DNA of 64,000 nt from Protea cynaroides (taxonomy: Eukaryota; Streptophyta; Magnoliopsida; Proteales; Proteaceae), in assembly GCA_028583415.1 (NCBI GenBank), contig CM053265.1, positions 33,601,794-33,665,793 on the forward strand, written 5' to 3'. Both the position numbers and the translations under genes were made by a program. The notes beneath the pieces are model-generated. The model ran no database searches. It was given only the letters and a program-made list of their open reading frames with translations, and was not told where the DNA came from. Below, piece after piece: positions 47,493 through 59,432 of the stretch. Position 1 is the first letter of the stretch. Every line of letters starts with the position of its first letter.

Positions 47493-47837
47493 TGTTGTAA
47501 GTAATGAACCGATTCATGGTTCGGCTTAATTTAAGTGGAGGTCAATTCTGTATTTTCATTTAAATAGTTTAGATACATCATGTCTAGGTTCATCATGTCT
47601 AGATTCATTATGTCTAGATTTATCATGTCAAGGTTTATCATGTCTAGATTCATCATGTCTAGGTTCGATGTATCTCCTATTTTATTTCCATTCTTTGTAA
47701 TCTCTATCTCCATAAATACAATGGACCTCTGTCTATTCAAGACAAGTCAGGCCATTATTCAACACAACAAGAATTTTTTCCTTTTGTAAAGTTCTTGTAC
47801 AAGATTGGTACTTTCCTTTCCTTGCTAATTGTCAACA
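47493..47837 (+). repeat. 3' LTR of the plus copia, copy 1
   Basis: 345 bp, TGTTGTAAGTAATGAACCG...AATTGTCAACA. Contains a 15-bp tandem repeat (47576-47665) and a TATA-like AATAC stretch near 47710. Its first ~45 bases resemble the LTR at 62902-63126. Confidence 0.88.
47576..47665 (+). repeat. 15-bp tandem repeat in the copia LTR
   Basis: Six head-to-tail units of (C/T)AT(C/T)ATGTC(T/A)AG(A/G)TT, differing by single bases. The same six units occur at 61472-61561. The units have no spacers, so this is a minisatellite. Confidence 0.95.
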
Positions 47838-48621
47838 ATGAATGATTGAATAGTCTCATTTCCTAATTGTAATTCGAGACAACTATATAAATACAAGAGA
47901 AGGAGAAGAAGAATTTAGTTTTGGGGGAAAAAAAACTTGAAAATTGGTTACAGCTGAGTCTCCTAGGCTGTGAGACTCAGCCACAACCCACCCCCTTCTT
48001 CCTTATGCTGCCAATGTGCTCTCCTCTTTCTCTCTCTTTCTCTCTCTCTCTCACTCACTTTTCACGATATTCCTTCCCCTTCATCTACTTCCATCTCTCT
48101 TGTAATTTTTTTTTATCTCCTCTTCCCTTCTTCCCATGATGGGAGATAGAAAAACTTTTTGTTATGTTATATCACCAGGGTAATGATACACCAACCTGCT
48201 TAGTTCTTTTTATGAGGCACAAACAGGAGAATTTGTCCTGAAAGTGGAAGAGCTACTTAAACTCTTTTCCCTAGTATCAGCTTTGTTGTTTGGCCATGTC
48301 TCTCATTGTTTTGTGCAATTACTTCCCTTTCACTCTTTGCAATCATAAGAGAAGTATCACGTTTGTTAACCTAAGGGATACAATGGAGCACAAGAAGTTA
48401 CCGTCGATTTCTATTTATACTATTATTGGACCTGGTGTAGATATCCTATGCAAAAGTTAAGGGCCTAAAATTGAATGGATAACCTTAACCTTGCATCAGC
48501 TAAAAAGGAAGAATTTTGGCTAATTTATGACTTTTCGGGGAAGATAAAGTGAAGATTCTTTCTAGAAATTATATATCTTATTCCGGATATTACAACTAAT
48601 AAAATAATGCTGAAAAGACAA
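47838..48621. other. Non-coding DNA between copia and next LTR, copy 1
   Basis: Contains a TATA-like CTATATAAATACAAGAG (near 47883), a hairpin with perfect 10-bp arms (47953-47962 and 47972-47981; GCTGAGTCTC), a (CT)n microsatellite near 48025-48053 and T-rich DNA. No coding region is recognised. The TATA-like site and CT tract could belong to an old LTR or promoter. Confidence 0.5.
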
Positions 48622-48685
48622 TGTCACATCCTAATTCCGATTGAATCAGAAGTGTGAGTGAACCATCTCAAAACCCAACGGTTCA
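48622..48685 (-). repeat. Start of another gypsy-type LTR, cut by the gap
   Basis: TGTCACATCCTAATTCCGATTGAA... resembles the outer end of the minus gypsy LTRs (TGTCACACCCCAATTCCG) but diverges after about 20 bases. Only 64 bases are present before the Ns. The same sequence at 62518 continues for 384 bases. Confidence 0.75.
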
Positions 48686-49185
48686 NNNNNNNNNNNNNNN
48701 NNNNNNNNNNNNNNNNNNNNNNNNNNNNNNNNNNNNNNNNNNNNNNNNNNNNNNNNNNNNNNNNNNNNNNNNNNNNNNNNNNNNNNNNNNNNNNNNNNNN
48801 NNNNNNNNNNNNNNNNNNNNNNNNNNNNNNNNNNNNNNNNNNNNNNNNNNNNNNNNNNNNNNNNNNNNNNNNNNNNNNNNNNNNNNNNNNNNNNNNNNNN
48901 NNNNNNNNNNNNNNNNNNNNNNNNNNNNNNNNNNNNNNNNNNNNNNNNNNNNNNNNNNNNNNNNNNNNNNNNNNNNNNNNNNNNNNNNNNNNNNNNNNNN
49001 NNNNNNNNNNNNNNNNNNNNNNNNNNNNNNNNNNNNNNNNNNNNNNNNNNNNNNNNNNNNNNNNNNNNNNNNNNNNNNNNNNNNNNNNNNNNNNNNNNNN
49101 NNNNNNNNNNNNNNNNNNNNNNNNNNNNNNNNNNNNNNNNNNNNNNNNNNNNNNNNNNNNNNNNNNNNNNNNNNNNNNNNNNNNN
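48686..49185. other. Assembly gap of exactly 500 N
   Basis: Five hundred consecutive Ns, a round number normally used for a gap of unknown size. The sequence left of it continues the duplicated block, and the sequence right of it restarts earlier in that block. Confidence 0.98.
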
Positions 49186-49842
49186 GTTTAGGTCTTGTTC
49201 ACTCACCTTATCTTGTTACTGTGATCCTATTCCAGCTTTAGAATCACCTTTTATAATGTTATTATATTGCTAGAAGACCTAACAAAGTCGATCAGAATTT
49301 AATTAAAATTAATTCCAAATTTAAAACCATGTGTTGTAACCGAGGGTCAGTAGGGTCGGAGTCATGATCGACCCCGGGTGCGACCCTCCCTAATGTCGAG
49401 ACTTCTCGAACCTACGAGGGTCGATGCTAGGGTCGGACTCTGCCTTCGACCCTAGGTGCGACCCTTTCCATGGTTTAATTCAAAAATATACGACTTCTTT
49501 CTCTCTTTCATGGTTTGGTCCTATGGCTAAATTCTACAATCCATTTTATACATGTTCTATGGTTTAAAACTATACTATATTCACCTACATGGTTTTAATG
49601 ATCTCCTCCATGGTTTCCATGAAAACCTAACCATGGATGGATGATTTGGGTTTCTTCCAAGTCATATCCTCTTCTGAAACCATTCACGACCCTACCCTCA
49701 TTTTGACTGTTTTTGGGCAAATTTTCATATTGGGTCTTAGTTTTTCTTCACACATTTGGTCCACTTGGCTCGACCATGATATGTAGACGGGTCCCGACAT
49801 AAAATATAAGGTTAGGCCGGGTTCATGGCATGCGGGCTTACA
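49186..49842 (-). repeat. Remnant of the minus gypsy LTR, copy 2
   Basis: Corresponds to 34888-35956 but lacks about 415 bp equivalent to 35385-35799, including the TATA region and the GGGTCGATGGGAGG cluster. The junction is at about 49685 (CCATTC then ACGACCCTACC). Ends at 49842, followed by GTAGA. Confidence 0.88.
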
Positions 49843-49847
49843 GTAGA

Positions 49848-49862
49848 ACTCAGTGAAGCCAT
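49848..49862 (-). pseudogene. GRF gene 5' codons, copy 2
   Basis: Same ATG-led codons as 35962-35976 on the minus strand, after the target repeat GTAGA (49843-49847). The rest of the gene is not present in this copy. Confidence 0.8.
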
Positions 49863-50963
49863 CTATCTTACCTACAAATGAAAGGAAACAAGTTAATAGG
49901 ATAAAATTCAAACAATATAGATTGCAAAATTAGGGAAGTAACCTTTGTTTGGTTTATCCATCCGCTTTGGCTTTGATATCATTTTTCTTAAACTTGCAAG
50001 TCCGCCATTCCTAAAAGTTTTCCAGTAAGGTAGTAATGTTTTCTAGTAAGGCAAGTAAGGTTTTCTAGGTTTTTGTTACTTAAACCAAGCGAGAGAAACC
50101 TCTCAGATTTGAGCGTTATTTCTCCGTTCCAATTTGAGATCAGATTTACTTTCTTATTAATTGAGCAAAGAAACTTGGCCCTCTTGATGTGTCGTGATAC
50201 TACTAACATTGGTTGATATCACATCCAATACATTGAACCTTTTTTGTAGATGTTAAGAAACGTATCTCCTTTTCAATCACAAAAAAAAAAAAAAAAAAAA
50301 AAAAAACTTTTGGTGACCTAGTTTAAATGTCATTGCTATAGCGATGGAGTGCAATGGAGTAAACGTTCTAGTCTGCAAATTTTTTTGTTGTTTTTAGGGT
50401 TTGGGGGTTTAGTGTTTAGGGTGAAATACACAAGGTTTTATGAGCAAAGAGTTTAGGATATTACTTGAACCTTAAAATTGCTGCTTAAAATCCCACAAGC
50501 AAATCCCGCTAGTAGACGATGGGTTAAAGATGAGAAGATGTAAAGGATTAATGTGAATGTAATGGCGATTGTGACGTAGGGATGAACAAGGATGAAGAAG
50601 AACATAAACAAATGTAACAACGGCGGCGATAACTCAGAGTTTCGACATCTATGACTTCCGATTAAGCATGGAAGAAGAAGAATAAAAGGAAACCTACCTT
50701 TGCTCCGTTGCGATGGCTTTCTTTCTCCCCAACTCGGAAGACCAGATGTCTTTGATGGCTAAGTCTTTCCTTCTTAATAACAAACTACTGAGGTTATTTT
50801 AGTCTTTTGGAATAAGTTGTAATGGTGTTAGAGAGGATAAAATTATATATTTACCCTATTTGTTTACAAATTGTTGAACCAGGGGGTAACTCGTCGGATT
50901 CAACAAACTATTAAGGTATCTGGAATCGGGTTAAAGTATAGGGGTGGGATGTGTCAATTATCC
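49863..50963. mobile_element. Right end of the MULE, copy 2
   Basis: Matches 35977-37072, ending in the terminal inverted repeat and the TSD TAAATAAAA (50964-50972). Differs by a 26-base A run (about 50281-50306) where copy 1 has an interrupted A tract. Confidence 0.88.
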
Positions 50964-50972
50964 TAAATAAAA

Positions 50973-51978
50973 TAATTCGTCCAATAACCAACAAATAAGA
51001 CAAGGAAGAATATTGGCAATAAGGGAAGGTAAATTGATCCAGTACAACTTATATTCACCTGTTGTAGTGTGTGGTATTCAAAACCATCCCTGAAGTATAA
51101 GAAAATTCATCGTTTTATCTTTCTTAAATACCAAAAATAATATAAAATCAAAAGAGGAATTGAATAAGGTTCATTAACGACTAATCCAATCATAATCATA
51201 ATGAGACTCCTTTTAATTTACCCATTCAAAGAAACTTATGAACGACAACGAGCATAATTGGTGCATCAAACCTGAACCCATAAATCCTTGACTTTGCGAT
51301 GTAAAAAAAAAAAAATAACCACGGAATCAGAAAAAAAAAAAAAGATGTCAAAAGAAAAGAACACGAAAATAAATTGCGAATAAGGATTCCCAAACTAAAA
51401 AACAATAACTCAATAATGACACAAGAACAACAATCCAGGTTGTTGCTAAAGGAGTTACAAATTCAAAATGCACCAATAAGAGTCAACAAAATATAAAATT
51501 AGAGATAGGTCTCACTACAAATTTTTAGTTATCAAGGCCAATGTACATTCAAACAAAATTTCAAATAAACCCCTTTTCAAACACCGAAGGATTACAATTT
51601 ACGTCGAAGAAACATTTAATCTTATAGGATAGTCTAACTTTAGCTATCCAATATTCTAATCTCAACCGGACAAGTAAACTGATTCAATAGATGAATGCAA
51701 ACTTTAAGATCACTATATCAAGAAGAAATCATCACACATGAGTCAAAATCTATTTAAAAATGTGGAAACAAGGATGAGCTTGATGTCCTTAGAAAGACTA
51801 CCTTTTCACAAGGCTGTTTATAATCCAAGCATCGAACGCAACATCCAAAACAAAAAATGTCATCTTATTCCATTCTATTCAGATATCAATCATATAGTAC
51901 AACATAATGAACATTAACATAGTAAAAGAATAACTATGCATGTAAGTTTAAATCAAAACTAACATCATTTTTAAAAAT
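50973..51978. other. Non-coding DNA, copy 2 of 37082-38075
   Basis: A-rich, same order as copy 1 with small indels (for example an extra AATAATGACAC near 51415). No gene recognised. Confidence 0.5.
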
Positions 51979-53567
51979 TGGTTAAATTATACTCCAGGTT
52001 TCCAAAGTTGCAAAAAACTACACCTAAGTTAGACAATGTTTTTTATATTTTATTTGGGATACCTAAGTAGAGATAAGCTTAAGTAGAATGTATAAAAATT
52101 ATTATTATAGCCCTTTCATCTATAATCATTTTTTTCTCAATCCCTTCATTTTCCCGTTATCCTTATTGGCTTTCCATTTTTGAGGCTCCCTTTTATTTTA
52201 TGGTTTCGGTTAATACACAACCCCATGTCAACCTATCAAGAAAGATTTTTGTATTAGCATCTCTGATCCGAAATAAGGGATTACTCTATTTGGGCTTTTC
52301 CCATTCCCTAGTGACAGCTAGTGTTGCTGTAACCATTGATGACTGGCCACAATGATCAAATTTTGTGGAAGATGCCAGTGTTTTGATGCGAGTCGCCTCC
52401 CTTGACCTATCATCGACCATATTCTTCTTGTGGGGGATTGGTTTGTGTATTAGGATAAAAAAGTTTGGAAGACCACTTTGCTGCATTCCTGAATATGAAA
52501 TCAATGGCGCACAGGAGCATGCATTCACTGTACAATTGCTATAGTAAATTTGCGTAGAGGGTATCTTGATTCGATGAGAAGGTGCATCGGTAGAAAGCCA
52601 AATAGATGGTTACTTACTTGGGCATCAAGAATCTGGGCTTGATGTGTTGATCATTGTCAAGCCCCTCGCAAGGAACTAAAACCTAACACGAGTTGCAGTT
52701 CATTTATTTTTATAATCCTACCATCTTCAGTTGTAGTCGTCACCGTAAAAAATTCCGTGGTTCGCTCCGTCTTAACCAAAAAAAACCCATGCCTCCCACA
52801 TTGTCGGTCATGCCCTTCATCAATAGCAAACTAACTCAAGAGTGCCAACAATGCAACTCCCAAAGAAAACGCCCCGCTACATGCTGCCCCCTGCTTCCTC
52901 TTGTGGGGGTGCTAGCTTGAGCCACTACGAATGGTTTCCGGCCTCTACGTGTCCTACTAGGTTTTGGTCAGGCTAGAGTTTTGGGGATTTACCACCTGAT
53001 ATAGTGGTGCCCCTACAATTGTCTCCCTCCCCTGCATTTCCCTTCTTCCCCGCTGCACCCTATCTTCTACTGCCCAACGATGTTGAAAGTAGGACCCTTG
53101 TTTCTCCCATGACACCCTTTTTAGCATACGCTAGCATTTCATGTTAAGATTTCTGTAAGGGTAACAGCAAGAGGGGTTAGCATTTCATGTCAAGATTTCC
53201 ATAAGGGTAACAGCAAGATGGTTGAATTCGGCGGGTTTGCGAATGGATGAGAACTATAGTTGCTTCATGGCATCGAGGAGGGAAGCGTTAGGAAGAACAA
53301 TGCAGCTCAAGGATGTTGGCGATAGTGATGATTGGTAGGGATAGTAAAAGTGAGAAAGTTAAGGCAAAGCCGATAAAGGGAAGGAAGAGGGAGGTATCTA
53401 GTAGAAGAAGAAAGTTGAGGGAGAGGGGTAATGGCTGCTGGTAATTACAGTAACAACCATTTACGCTTAGCACTGGTTACAGGGAATGTGAATGAAAAGA
53501 AAGAAATGAGGGGAATGATGAAGGGGTTAGGGGTAGAACTGTAGTTTCTCTAATCTAGTTAAGCCTA
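51979..53567 (+). repeat. Relative of the foldback-element core, copy 2
   Basis: Matches 38076-39660 with scattered changes, among them one extra A and a short substitution cluster near 52750-52765. Short frames again are not conserved. Confidence 0.5.
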
Positions 53568-53576
53568 TTAGCGTTA

Positions 53577-53890
53577 GTGATACCGTGTGCAGCTATGTGC
53601 ACATGGGCCCCACTAGTTATTTATGGTTTATTTAGATTGGTTATTATAGGTTCCCTTTATTGTTTGGATTTATCTGTCTAGATTTACTTTCCTAATTAGC
53701 TTATGATTGTAATTATGAAAGTTTTCAAAACTATTATTTTTCCATTTTGATTATAAATAAAGGAACCATGGGAGGAGGAGAATTTTGTTCGGTTCTTCCT
53801 CTTCTTGGAGAATCGATCCTTACTTATATTTGTCTATTTTTCTCTTTCGGTTTACTTCTGGTTATTTCTTTATTGCGAATTGTTTAATGG
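53577..53890 (+). repeat. LTR-like sequence, copy 2
   Basis: Same as 39670-39965, but with an insertion near 53806 (GGAGAATCGATCC) absent in copy 1. Ends at TGGTATCTGAG (about 53891-53901). Confidence 0.5.
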
Positions 53891-53908
53891 TGGTATCTGA
53901 GTAATAGT

Positions 53909-55384
53909 CATAGTTTTCAAGGCGACAAGGCGACCCTAGGCGATGGAAGCTGACCCGGGTGCCTAGGCGACCAAGGCGTTCCTAGTGTTGTTTATTTATT
54001 TATTTATTTTTTGCCTAAAATATCAATTCTATATTTATGTTTATACATTATATATTAAGTGCAACAATGAAAGAATACGCTACATAAAGAACTAACATTT
54101 AACTATTTAAGGCATAACCTAATATGAGAAAAATAAACAAAGAATGATTAAACTATAAAATGTAAGAACTAAAAAAACACAAAGCAATAAGCTAAGAACA
54201 TAATAGCATATATAAATAAGAAACAAGAGTACTGTTCTAGTTACAATATGCATTAGGAAAATAAGCATTCTACATTAGGTCTGTGATCAACATTTAAAAA
54301 AAAAAAAAAAAAGCCCACATATCACCAGTTGGTACTGTTAAAAAATAAAAAATAGTACTGATATAGAACATATGACTAGTCATTTGTATCACAATAAAGC
54401 ACACTGGTTAACATTTGATTCATCAATACTTTGCTTTTTTTTACTGAAATAGTGAATCAAAATCCACTTGTGATACCAATTGCATTCTGTTACATGTAGA
54501 GCAGTAAAAAATAAAAAAATAAAAAGACCTTGTAGAGAGGTAAAATAAGAAGAAAAGTGTAGAGAAGAAGAAAAACAGAGTAGAGAGGAAGAAGAAGAAG
54601 AAGAATGGAGTAGACCAACAGAGAAAAAAAAAAGACATTGCAAAAAAAAAAAGAAAAAAAGATGTTGAAGAGCAGAGAGGTTGAAGAAGAAGAATGAATG
54701 AAACAGACCAGCATAGAAAAAAATAACATTGCAAAAAAAAAATGTTGGAGAGTAGAGAGGTAGAAGAAGAAGAAGAAGAACAGAGCAGAGAAGAGGAAGA
54801 AGAAGAAGAATGGAGCAGACCAGCAGAGAAAAAAAAAGACATTGCAAAGAAAAAAAAAGAAGACATACGTTGTAGAGCAGAGAGGTAGAAGAAGAAGAAT
54901 AGAGCAGAGAGGACGAAGAAGAAGAAGAATGGAGCAGACCAGCAGAGAAGGAAAAAAAAACATTGCAAAAAAAAAAAAGACGCTGCAAAAATAAAAAGGC
55001 ACTACAGAGCAGACTCAGCAAAAAGGTAGAATAAGAAGAAGAAAAGTGCAGAATAGCAGATAAGAAAAAACATTGCAGGGTAGGGAAAAAAAGTCATTGC
55101 AGAGAGAAGAAGAAGATGAAGAAGAGCAGGAAGAAGAAGAAGAAGAAGAATGGAGCAAACCAGCGGAGAAAAAAAAAAGATGTTGCAAAAAAAAAAAAAG
55201 ACAGACGTTGTAGAGCGTAGAGGAGGAAAGAAGAAGGAAAATGGAGCAGACCATGAGAAAAAAAAAAAAGACGTTGCGAGCGGGACTCAAGAGAGGTAGA
55301 AGAAGAATGAGAAAAGTGCAGAATAATAGAGGAAAAAAAAAGACGTTGCAGGGTAGGGAAAAAAAGTCATTGTAGAGAGAAGAA

Positions 55385-55416
<32 letters not shown>

Positions 55417-56269
55417 AGAAGAAGAACAGAGCAGAGAGGAAGAAGAAGAGGAAGAAAAACAGAGCAGAGAAGAAAGGATATTAAAACAAAAAAAATGTTG
55501 CGCGGAGAGGAAGAAGAAGAAGAAGAGAGCAAAGAAGAAGAAGAAAAAGAAGAAGAGGAAGAAGAAGAAGAGGAAAAAAGTTGTAGACAGATTTCTCAGT
55601 GAAAAAGAAAGGGCTTGTAAATCGTAGAAATTTCTTGGTGAAAAGAAAAAAGACTTGCAGAGTTGAAAGAAAAGATTAAAGAGTTGAAGAAAAAAAAAAG
55701 ACTTGAAGAGTTGAAGAAGAAGAAGAAAAAAACGTTATTAAAAAAAATCTTTCCAGAAGAAGAAGAAGAAAAAGAAAGAACCATTCATATAAACAACAAA
55801 CAATAAACAAAACATACCTGATACTGACTGCCAGAAGCAGAGTAGGACAACCAAATCGCCGAAATAGGAAGAGGAAGAGGAACAGACAGAGCTTCTTCAC
55901 TTTCTCTTTCAATCACCTCCGTCTTCTCTTCTGTAATCCCACTCTTCATATAACCCATGATCCCATGTATTGGTGTACATTATATTATTGTACACCAAAC
56001 CAATGTAAAAGTTAATTTTAGAATCTTATTAAAAAAAAAACCAAATAATAGTTATAATAATATAATATCCATTTAATTTAATTAAAAACCATTAATACTG
56101 GTATCAAGGTGACCGCCCCAGGATGTCCCGGGTGCCCAAGGCTCCCAAGGCGACGCCTAAGCTTAGCCTGGACATCCCGGGCGGTCGCCTTCCGAGCTGC
56201 CACAAGGCGAGTGACCGCCCAGCCCCATTTTTTGCTCCCAGACGCCTAAGCGACGCCTTAACAACAATG
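53909..56269. mobile_element. hAT-like non-autonomous element, copy 2
   Basis: Flanks GTAATAGT (53901-53908) and GTAGTAGT (56270-56277). The left end here reads CATAGTTTTCAAGGCGAC, closer to the right end's reverse complement (CATTGTTGTTAAGGCG) than in copy 1, which supports the inverted-repeat reading. It contains the purine minisatellite 54500-55790. Confidence 0.6.
54500..55790 (+). repeat. Purine-rich minisatellite, copy 2
   Basis: Same composition and unit order as 40590-41900, with several unit-length and A-run differences and small disruptions near 55210-55290. Minus-strand open frames across it are repeat artefacts. Confidence 0.85.
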
Positions 56270-56277
56270 GTAGTAGT

Positions 56278-57279
56278 TGATCCATACTTGGGATTCTAAA
56301 ACTATTGTTTTGAAAATCGTATCTGGGTTTCCTATTGGTGGTGAAACTCTGATTCGTAGAAGAAGAGAACTAGGGTTTCGATGAAGCTGATGAGTATCTG
56401 AAGTTTCAGACCTGATTGATTGAGTCTGCTACCGTTACTGCTGCCGTAGGCTTTACAAAGTGGTTTACTGACATCTGCTATTGCTGCAAGGCTTTATATA
56501 TTCTAGATTATTGTTGTTGCTTACCGTTGTTAATGTGTTCGAATTCTGATTTAGATTACACAAGGTTTTTCTTCATATTTGCTAGAGCTGCTCCTGTGAC
56601 CGAGACCAAGGGATTGGGATTTAGCTCCTGAAGTTTCATGGCTATTGGACCTGTGTAAAGAGAATTCGATCAACTCTCTTTCGCCCCCTGTTCTTCCTTC
56701 CTTGCTTCTTTATTTTATGCTACTGTCCACTAGTTCCCTATTCCGGTAGCACTACAGTATATATGAGGTCAGTGTTGATCTCCTCCATTCCTAAACTTTT
56801 CTAGCTCAAACCTTGGGCAGGTATTCCCCTTCTATAGGCAATTTAAACCCTAGAATATCAGTCCCAAAGGCTGCTTCATTTGTGAGAAATAAATCCTAAC
56901 AATAAAGGGAACCTATGGTTTCACCATCAACCGACAGGGGTGATGGCCATTGGTAGTTACAATAACAACCATTTACGCTTAAAACGGGTTGTAGGGATTG
57001 GGAATTAAAAGAAAGAAATGAGGGGAAAGATGAAGGGGTATTGTAATTTTCCCTAATCTAGTTACTGATTGGTTATTATAGGTTCCCTTTATTGTTAGGA
57101 TTTATTTGTCAAGATTTACTTTCCTTTAGCTTATAATTGTAATTATGGAAGTTTTCAAAACTATTATTTTTTCATTTTGATTATAAATAAAGGAACCACA
57201 AGAGGAGGAGAATTTTATTATTTTTCCACTTTGATTGTAAATAAAGGAACCAAAGATAGGTTGGGGTTATGAGTTACTA
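56278..57279. other. Leader-like and rearranged DNA, copy 2
   Basis: Equivalent of 42379-43379, including the inverted LTR-like piece and the second foldback-core 3' end (56940-57065). No gene recognised. Confidence 0.45.
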
Positions 57280-57860
57280 CCGGACGTTGCCCATATTTGG
57301 ACTGCTACTAAGGAGTCTTACTCACAAGTAGGAAATTACTCTATCATCTTTGACCTACAAGTCAAGATTAGGCCCCAGAAACAGAAGGAACTATCTGTGG
57401 CTAACAACTATTTAGAGCTCTGAAGCTTGTGGCAAGACGTGGACTACTATGACACCTTTACAGCCGCTTACGCAGTGGATGCCACTACTAAGAAATGTGC
57501 TAAATACTAACTCAAAAGGTTATACATTCTTAGCTGGTTTAAACTCTGATCTTGATCACATCTGCTCCCAAATTCTGAACCGTAAGCATCTCTCAACTTT
57601 GGAGCAGACTATTGTAATTTTACAAAATGAAGACTTACGGCATATCTCAATGATGCCTTTTGCACCAGCTGAGCGATCCACTCTCCACTTTACACAGACT
57701 TCAACATACAATTCTTCTCTTAAGGAACCTATTATTGTACTCACTGCGGCAAGAAGCGCCATACTAAAGACACCTGTTGGAAGTTACATGGTAAAGCCCC
57801 AGATTTTGAAGCCAAGAAACGGGAGGAAAAAATCTAAGTTTGGGAAGATTCCATAGGCAC
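57280..57860 (+). pseudogene. copia gag part, copy 2
   Basis: 135 codons are open from 57449 (SDLDHICSQILNRK and following). The CCHC knuckle appears in another frame, CTHCGKKRHTKDTC, near 57736-57780. N-terminal part absent as in copy 1. Confidence 0.83.
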
Positions 57861-58019
57861 ATTAGACGGAAACTTGTGAACAGCCTGGACCTCCAACTGC
57901 TGTATCTCCTATGCTCACCTATGAGGAACTTCAGGCTTTCAAGAATCTTCTAAGATCCACTACTTCCACCACTGGTCATCAGTAAGCTTCAAGGCCATCA
58001 GGTTTATTCTTTGCTTGGT

Positions 58020-59290
58020 CAGGTATATCCTAAGCTGGTTAGTGTGCTTCCAATAACACCCATCCATGGGTCATTGATAATGGAGCCACTGATTACATGA
58101 TAGGTTCTTCCTCTTCCTTTATTCTGTATTCTCCCTCCTCTAGGCAGGATACAGTCTAAGTTGCAGATGGGATTCTTTCTCCTATTTTAGGAAAGGGGTC
58201 CGTCTGTTGCTCCCCAAATCTTACATTACAGTCCGTGTACTTCATGACCCAAATTTTTCTACAAACTTACTTTCTATTAGTAGTCTTACAAAATCATTGA
58301 ACTATAAAGTTACTTTTTTCCTTTCTTATTGTGTTATTCAGGATTTGGAGAGCGAGAGGACGATTGGACATGGTAGAATGCATGGTGGCCTCTACCTTTT
58401 AGCAGATGGTCCTTCATCACCAATAGCATATCAGACTCCCTTTATTATTAACCAATTAACCCCGCATTCTCTTTACTCTACTACTATCAGTACTTTACAA
58501 TAGTGGCACCGTTGTTTAGGGCATCCTTTCATTGTTGTGCTATCTCATTTATTTCCTTTTTTATTTAAGCAATGTAATAAGGATGAGTTATTATGTGAAG
58601 CCTGTATTTTGGCTAAATAGGCGTACCTCCTATAAACCTACTTATATGAGAAGCACTAATATTTTTTACTTGGTTCATTTAGATGTTTGGGGTCCTACTT
58701 GGGTTTATTCTACTTCTAGTCATCGGTGGTTTGTCACGTTCATTGACTGTCACACCCGTACCACTTGGGTTTACTTGATGCAAAACAAGAGTGATGTTTT
58801 CTCATGCTTCCGCCAGTTCCACAAAATGGTATAAACCCAGTTTCATGTTTCACTAGAAATACTTTGAAGTAACAATGGTCGGGAATACTTAGAAGGTTAT
58901 TTTCAGCAATATTTACTGGATCACGACATCATTCATCAGACAAGCTGCATTGACACACCATCACAAGAAAAAACTGCCATCTCCTGACAGCCTGGGCTTT
59001 AATGATGGATGCCATTGTTCCCACACATTATTGGGGGGTTGCAGTCCTTACAGCCACATCCTTGATCAATCGGCTTCCATTTTGCCTTCTTCAAAACAAG
59101 GCACCACTAGAGCTGTTACTTGGCGATTCCTCCTTCTCTCTACCACCTAAGGTGTTCGATTATGTGTGTTATCCAAGCAATCATCACCCACTTGGCAAAC
59201 TAGAGGCACAAAATCTACGGTGTATTTTCTTAGGCTATCCAGCATCTCAAAAAGGATATAATGCTATCATCCTCCTTCTCGTCGAATGAT
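58020..59290 (+). pseudogene. copia protease and integrase remnants, copy 2
   Basis: Protease site DNGATDYM from 58076, as in copy 1. Integrase fragments include LVHLDVWGPTW (from 58673) and RWFVTFIDCHTRTTWVYLMQ, with HYWGVAVLTATSLINRLP near 59030. Stops between fragments. Confidence 0.83.
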
Positions 59291-59432
59291 CATCAAGAAG
59301 GATGTCATTTTGTATGAGAGTTTAATGTATTACTAGTCCCATCTTCAGTGGGAGCCCACACTAGTTGAAGTCAAAGATGTGCCTTCACTTATTATATCAG
59401 CATCTCCTGAGGAAGTAAGGGTATAAAGTTGT

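Larger units (their letters stand above)
43380..47837 (+). mobile_element. 5'-truncated Ty1/copia retrotransposon (plus), copy 1
   Basis: Starts in the middle of gag and runs through protease, integrase, RT and RNase H to a polypurine tract (TTGAGGGGAG) and a 3' LTR 47493-47837. No matching 5' LTR or gag start is found upstream, where instead there is a fragment of the unrelated LTR-like sequence. The RNase H end and polypurine region closely resemble the minus-strand copia at 4070-11408, so the two belong to one lineage. Multiple stops and frameshifts. Confidence 0.9.
34888..48685. repeat. Duplicated block, copy 1
   Basis: From within the minus gypsy LTR to the first N, this block is repeated at 49186-62586 in the same order and orientation: LTR end, GRF 5' codons, MULE end with 9-bp target repeat, foldback-core relative, LTR-like piece, hAT-like element, truncated copia, intergenic DNA and the start of another LTR. 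Differences are scattered substitutions, homopolymer lengths and one ~415-bp indel (35385-35799 absent in copy 2). Confidence 0.95.

Noticed and set aside
47576..47665. Regular short repeats that could suggest a CRISPR-like array
   Set aside because: Units are head to tail without spacers, lie in a copia LTR, and the DNA is plant nuclear.
48646..49241. Open frames of 177-195 codons across the N block
   Set aside because: They consist of unknown residues from the 500-N gap.
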